Shown here one piece after another: positions 12,142-15,119 of a stretch of 15,119 nucleotides of DNA (position 1 is its first letter; each line of letters starts with the position of its first letter). The DNA lies in contig JAEDLR010000051.1 in assembly GCA_016295145.1 (NCBI GenBank), positions 1-15,119 of the forward strand, given 5' to 3'. Source of the stretch: Oscillospiraceae bacterium. GTDB lineage: Bacteria; Bacillota; Clostridia; Oscillospirales; Ruminococcaceae. The notes beneath the pieces are model-generated. The model was given only the letters and a program-made list of their open reading frames with translations. It was not told where the DNA came from and did no database searches. The position numbers and the translations under genes were made by a program.

Positions 12142-12438
12142 TTGGCAGATCAGACAAAACAGCAGGAGGCAGTTCGGCTTTTGTGCGAAATGCAGGCGTT
12201 GCTGCATCAGCAGGGCGAAAAGCGGTATCCACAGCGCAGTGATTTTGCACCTCAGCAGGTGGCGAATATCAAGGCGGCCCTGGGGCCCTGGGGCAGAGCT
12301 TTGGAGGCGGCAGGTCTGAAACCGCCCAGAGAGGATACACGGCATCACAAAACACTGGAAAAACGCTTACGTACCAAGGCAAATCAAAATACAGGCGCAT
12401 CACGCCAAACCAACAAAAACGGAGGAAATCAACCATGA
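12142..12438 (+). CDS. small HNR-like (homing endonuclease associated repeat) DNA-binding protein
   Basis: A 98-residue basic protein, first gene behind the cobalamin riboswitch. The start is TTG 12142, with GGAAGG/AGGTG upstream; no in-frame ATG lies near. An N-terminal helix (about 5-25) is followed by RYPQRSDF (28-35), a helix AQQVANIKAAL-like segment (36-47) and GPWGRALEAAGLKPPRE (48-64). The last block matches the end of the HNR repeat (W-x-x-AL-x-x-AGL), a small helix-turn-helix unit found near homing endonucleases and in transcription-factor-like proteins. The C-terminal 35 residues are basic and disordered. Its stop overlaps the next start by ATGA, so it is cotranslated with the surface protein. 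The nucleic-acid binding role is inferred from the motif; a regulatory or RNA-binding role in this locus is possible. Confidence 0.7.
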   Translation: MADQTKQQEAVRLLCEMQALLHQQGEKRYPQRSDFAPQQVANIKAALGPWGRALEAAGLKPPREDTRHHKTLEKRLRTKANQNTGASRQTNKNGGNQP

Positions 12439-13256
12439 AGCAAATCCGAATCATCACCATGCTGCTGACGGCAGCGGCACTTTCAACGGCAGCCTTAACT
12501 GTATCAGCAGCTCAAACCCCTACCGTAACCGTAACCATCGTGGACGGAGAGGGCAATCTTGCGCTGGCACAGGGCGAAATTGCAGTGACCGATACCGACG
12601 GTGACGGCGCACTGACCATTCATGATGCGCTGTATCTGGCACATGAGGCGTATTATGCGGAAGGTACGGCAGGCTATGGCGCGGCGCAAACGGATTACGG
12701 CTTAAGCATGACCAAGCTGTGGGGCTACGAAAACGGCGGCGGCTACGGATATTATCGCAACGATGCCGCTGCCATGAGCCTTGGGGATGTCATTGCAGAC
12801 GGTGACCGCATCAATGCGTTTGTGTATACGGATACGGCAACATATTCCGATACCTACTGCTATTTTGATATACAGACAGCGGCACTCACCAGCGAAGATA
12901 CATTGACCCTGACGCTTGTGGCGGCAGGCTATGACGCCAACTGGAATCCTGTTACCATACCGGTGGCAGATGCGACCATTCTTGTTGACGGCAGTGCCAG
13001 TGCATACGTGACCAACGCGGAGGGAACGGTGACCATTTCGCTGACCGAGAGCGGAACGCATATTATCAGTGCAACATCGGATCAGCAGATTATGGTACCG
13101 CCTTGCTGCAAGGTGACCGTTGCGGGAGAAGTAACCACTGCATCTACAACCACCACGGCTTCCGGGGTAGAAACAGGTGATGCATCTCCTGTGGCTGCCT
13201 TGGCTCTGGCAGGAGCTGCACTGACCGTTATGGTGACGAGGAGAAAAAAGTCATGA
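12435..13256 (+). CDS. secreted, sortase-anchored beta-domain protein of the cobalamin locus
   Basis: A 273-residue surface protein. It has a signal peptide (1-25, cut after VSAA or nearby), then a beta domain. DTDGDGALTIHDAL (53-66) looks like a dockerin or EF-hand type calcium loop. The LWGYENGGGYGYYRND (95-110) and LGDVIADGDRINAFVYTD (116-133) blocks resemble the YYVN...DGD...Y pattern of the transcobalamin-like DUF4430 domain. A second beta region (about 150-230) looks like a carboxypeptidase-type or Ig-like module (VDGSASAYVTNAEGTVTISL). The end, a Thr-rich linker, VETGD (245-249), a hydrophobic helix (251-267) and RRKKS, is a sortase signal with a variant motif in place of LPxTG. It overlaps the previous and next genes by ATGA. 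GGAGGA lies before ATG 12435. Likely role: wall-exposed corrinoid capture; not proven. Confidence 0.78.
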   Translation: MKQIRIITMLLTAAALSTAALTVSAAQTPTVTVTIVDGEGNLALAQGEIAVTDTDGDGALTIHDALYLAHEAYYAEGTAGYGAAQTDYGLSMTKLWGYENGGGYGYYRNDAAAMSLGDVIADGDRINAFVYTDTATYSDTYCYFDIQTAALTSEDTLTLTLVAAGYDANWNPVTIPVADATILVDGSASAYVTNAEGTVTISLTESGTHIISATSDQQIMVPPCCKVTVAGEVTTASTTTTASGVETGDASPVAALALAGAALTVMVTRRKKS

Positions 13257-14953
13257 GATCCCCTTTCAGAGCCCTTGCTGTACTGGTGACCGTTCTACTG
13301 CTTGGATGCTGTATGCCCTGCGGTGTCAGTGCCGCCAACTGCGCCGAAACCGCAAATGCCATTTTGACGGCACAGATGGAACAGAGCGGTGCGGTTTCGG
13401 TGCAGCAATGGCTCGATGAGCCATTGTCTGCTGCCGTAGGCAGCGGCGGCACGGACTGGTACATCATGGCACTGTCCCATAGCGATACCCACTATGATTT
13501 TACCGCCTGCGAAACCGCACTGCGCAATATCATTGCACAGGGTAGCGGCAATGCGGTTTCGCGCCAAAGAACTGCGCTGACTTATCTTGCAGTGGCACCG
13601 GAGACGGTCAATTCTTTGCGCACACTGCTGGATGAAACCATCGGGCAGCAAGGATTGATGAGCTGGGTGTACGGTCTGCACCTGCAAAATAATGGCGTAC
13701 CCTGCGCAAAATCCAGTGAAGAAACCATTGCACAGATTCTCTCTATGCAGCTTGCAGATGGCGGTTGGACGGTCACGGGCAGCAACGCCGATGTGGATGT
13801 AACAGCGATGACGCTTCAGGCACTGGCTGCACATCGTGAGGATGCAACGGTTGCGGCTGCTATCGAAAAAGCAGTGGACTATCTTTCAACTGCACAACTG
13901 GAAAACGGCGGCTTTCAAAGCTACGGCACGCCCAATCCGGAAAGCGTTGCACAGGTCTGGATCGCACTGTCACTGCTGGACATTGATGCACTGACCGATG
14001 CAAGATTTATCAAGTACTGCGATCTCTACCAGTCCATTCAGGAGTTTTCCGTTTCCCCCGGCGCCTTTGCCCATACTGTCGGCGGCCAGACCAACAACAT
14101 TGCCACCGTACAGGTGTATCTTGCACTGGTAGCATATGATATGTTCCAATCAGGAAAAGGCAGTTTCTTTCACTTTGCAGATGCCATTCCCCTGCCGGTG
14201 GAATCCACCGTGACGCAACTGACCGCCGCAACAACAACCACATCGACTACCGTTGCAGCGACCACCTCCGAAACATCTTCTCAGGAAAGCAGTGCGGCGG
14301 AAACCACATCTCCCACGGAGCCTACGACAACCACTACCGTTACCTCCAGACAGGCATTTGTCTGGAAGCCCACGCCCTATCTGCTGAAATGGGTACTGAC
14401 CGCCGCAATTCTGGTTGCCGCTGCCATTGCCGTATTAGTGCTGATGAAGCGCGGTCGGCGGCATTTTTTCCATTACATTGCGGTGGGGCTCATTGCTGCG
14501 CTGCTGATCGGGGCAGTGCATCTGATTCGTGTGGAATCACCACAGAAGCATTATCAGAATGCAGGTACGCCCCCCAATGCGGTGGGCAGTATAACCTTCT
14601 CCATTTGTTGTGATCTGCTGCCTACGGAGAATCAACATCCTGCGCTGCCGGATGACGGCAACATTTTAGCACCCACCGTGCTTTATTTTGAACAGGATGC
14701 TACCGTACTGGATGCCCTGCAACAGGCTTGCACATTGCATCAGTTGCAGGTGGAAATTGACGGTTCCGACACCCTTGCCTATGTGCGCGGCATTGCCAAT
14801 TTGTACGAATTTGATTACGGTGAGCTTTCGGGATGGATGTTTCTGGTCAATGGTGAAACTGCGTCAGTGGGCTGCGGACAAGTTCCTCTTGCCGATGGCG
14901 ACCGCGTCCAATGGATCTATACACTGGATCTGGGCCGGGATATTGTGCCCTGA
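13253..14953 (+). CDS. membrane-tethered transcobalamin/intrinsic-factor-like protein (alpha toroid plus DUF4430)
   Basis: A 566-residue exported protein. It has a signal sequence (1-28; a CC at 19-20 makes a poor lipobox, so a lipoprotein is possible). Residues 30-305 are a repeated-helix alpha/alpha toroid of the terpenoid cyclase/prenyltransferase-like kind, with the turn motifs DGGW (169-172) and NGGF (218-221). A Thr/Ser-rich linker follows (318-365), then two hydrophobic helices (377-398 and 408-425) joined by the basic loop KRGRRHFF. The C-terminal DUF4430 domain (444-563) has GWMFLVNGE (527-535), VGCGQVPLADGDRVQW (539-554) and YTLDLG (556-561). In animal intrinsic factor and transcobalamin, an alpha6 barrel and this beta domain clamp cobalamin between them. 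With a helical hairpin inserted, both domains here face outward. It overlaps the previous gene by ATGA, and the riboswitch supports a cobalamin role. Confidence 0.88.
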   Translation: MRSPFRALAVLVTVLLLGCCMPCGVSAANCAETANAILTAQMEQSGAVSVQQWLDEPLSAAVGSGGTDWYIMALSHSDTHYDFTACETALRNIIAQGSGNAVSRQRTALTYLAVAPETVNSLRTLLDETIGQQGLMSWVYGLHLQNNGVPCAKSSEETIAQILSMQLADGGWTVTGSNADVDVTAMTLQALAAHREDATVAAAIEKAVDYLSTAQLENGGFQSYGTPNPESVAQVWIALSLLDIDALTDARFIKYCDLYQSIQEFSVSPGAFAHTVGGQTNNIATVQVYLALVAYDMFQSGKGSFFHFADAIPLPVESTVTQLTAATTTTSTTVAATTSETSSQESSAAETTSPTEPTTTTTVTSRQAFVWKPTPYLLKWVLTAAILVAAAIAVLVLMKRGRRHFFHYIAVGLIAALLIGAVHLIRVESPQKHYQNAGTPPNAVGSITFSICCDLLPTENQHPALPDDGNILAPTVLYFEQDATVLDALQQACTLHQLQVEIDGSDTLAYVRGIANLYEFDYGELSGWMFLVNGETASVGCGQVPLADGDRVQWIYTLDLGRDIVP

Positions 14954-14976
14954 CCCATGCAGAAAGGAGGCGCATC

Positions 14977-15119
14977 ATGCGTCCGCTACAGCAAATGCAC
15001 CCTGTGACCATGGCAGCGCATCTGTTGGCTGTGATACTGATCACCATGTTTTTGCGCAATCCTGTATTGCTTGGCACTGCACTGGTGGGGGCTGGTGCAT
15101 ATTCTCTGCTGCCCGATAC
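14977..15119 (+). CDS. ECF transporter transmembrane (T) component, cut by window end
   Basis: The first 47 codons of a membrane protein, running off the right edge. AAAGGAGG sits 6-7 nt before ATG 14977, and the gene starts 23 nt after the transcobalamin-like gene. MHPVTMAAHLLAVI (7-20) and FLRNPVLLGTALVGAGAYSLL (25-45) form the first two membrane helices, and the HP-containing N terminus followed by an NPV/HPV motif is what EcfT/CbiQ-type proteins show. EcfT couples two ATPases to a substrate-binding S component. In this operon the substrate is probably a corrinoid, as inferred from the riboswitch. Only a fragment is visible, so the call rests on a short stretch; the ATPases and S component should lie beyond the window. 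Confidence 0.68.
   Translation, partial: MRPLQQMHPVTMAAHLLAVILITMFLRNPVLLGTALVGAGAYSLLPD

Noticed and set aside
11907..12242. 111-codon Arg-rich frame
   Set aside because: It overlaps the cobalamin riboswitch and its terminator; the Arg-rich content is an artefact of structured RNA sequence.
1..15119. Insertion sequence, phage or integrase genes
   Set aside because: No transposase, recombinase or phage gene and no terminal inverted repeats flanked by target duplications were seen. The HNR-like protein alone is not enough to call a mobile element.

Overview
The window (about 15.1 kb, close to 50% GC) looks like a chromosomal segment of an anaerobic, gut-type clostridium, probably of the Ruminococcaceae/Oscillospiraceae. 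The signs are a HydE maturase for [FeFe] hydrogenase, near-consensus TTGACA/TATAAT promoters and strong AGGAGG-type ribosome binding sites, an IscR-like Rrf2 regulator beside a minimal NifS/IscU pair, and a cobalamin locus with a sortase-type surface protein and an ECF transporter. The taxonomic placement is inference; no rRNA marker is present. Layout, left to right: (1) On the minus strand, hydE runs off the left edge behind a roughly 195-nt structured leader with a perfect promoter and a terminator-like hairpin. A two-gene minus-strand operon follows (diacylglycerol kinase-like lipid kinase, then NYN/PIN-like nuclease); its 5' UTR carries an 8-bp tandem repeat. (2) On the plus strand come tRNA-Gln(CTG), a 61-residue helical protein and a YetF/DUF421 membrane protein with its own terminator. 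(3) A sulfur and Fe-S operon follows: metY, cysK, nifS, iscU and an IscR-like rrf2 gene. Its promoter overlaps two dyads, and its leader encodes a 26-codon peptide with adjacent Cys codons, which suggests cysteine-responsive attenuation. Together these genes take sulfide into homocysteine and cysteine, release sulfur from cysteine, assemble Fe-S clusters and may sense the outcome. (4) An alanine/glycine:cation symporter gene follows, then a convergent small NTF2-like gene sharing a bidirectional terminator. (5) The right end is the most interesting part: a short class-II-like cobalamin riboswitch with promoter and terminator controls tightly packed genes for a small HNR-like DNA-binding protein, a wall-anchored beta-domain protein, a membrane-tethered protein built like animal transcobalamin/intrinsic factor (alpha toroid plus DUF4430 beta domain, separated by two membrane helices), and the start of an ECF transporter T component. 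I read this as a corrinoid capture-and-import system. The domain names rest on recognised families; the binding roles are inferred from family and riboswitch context.
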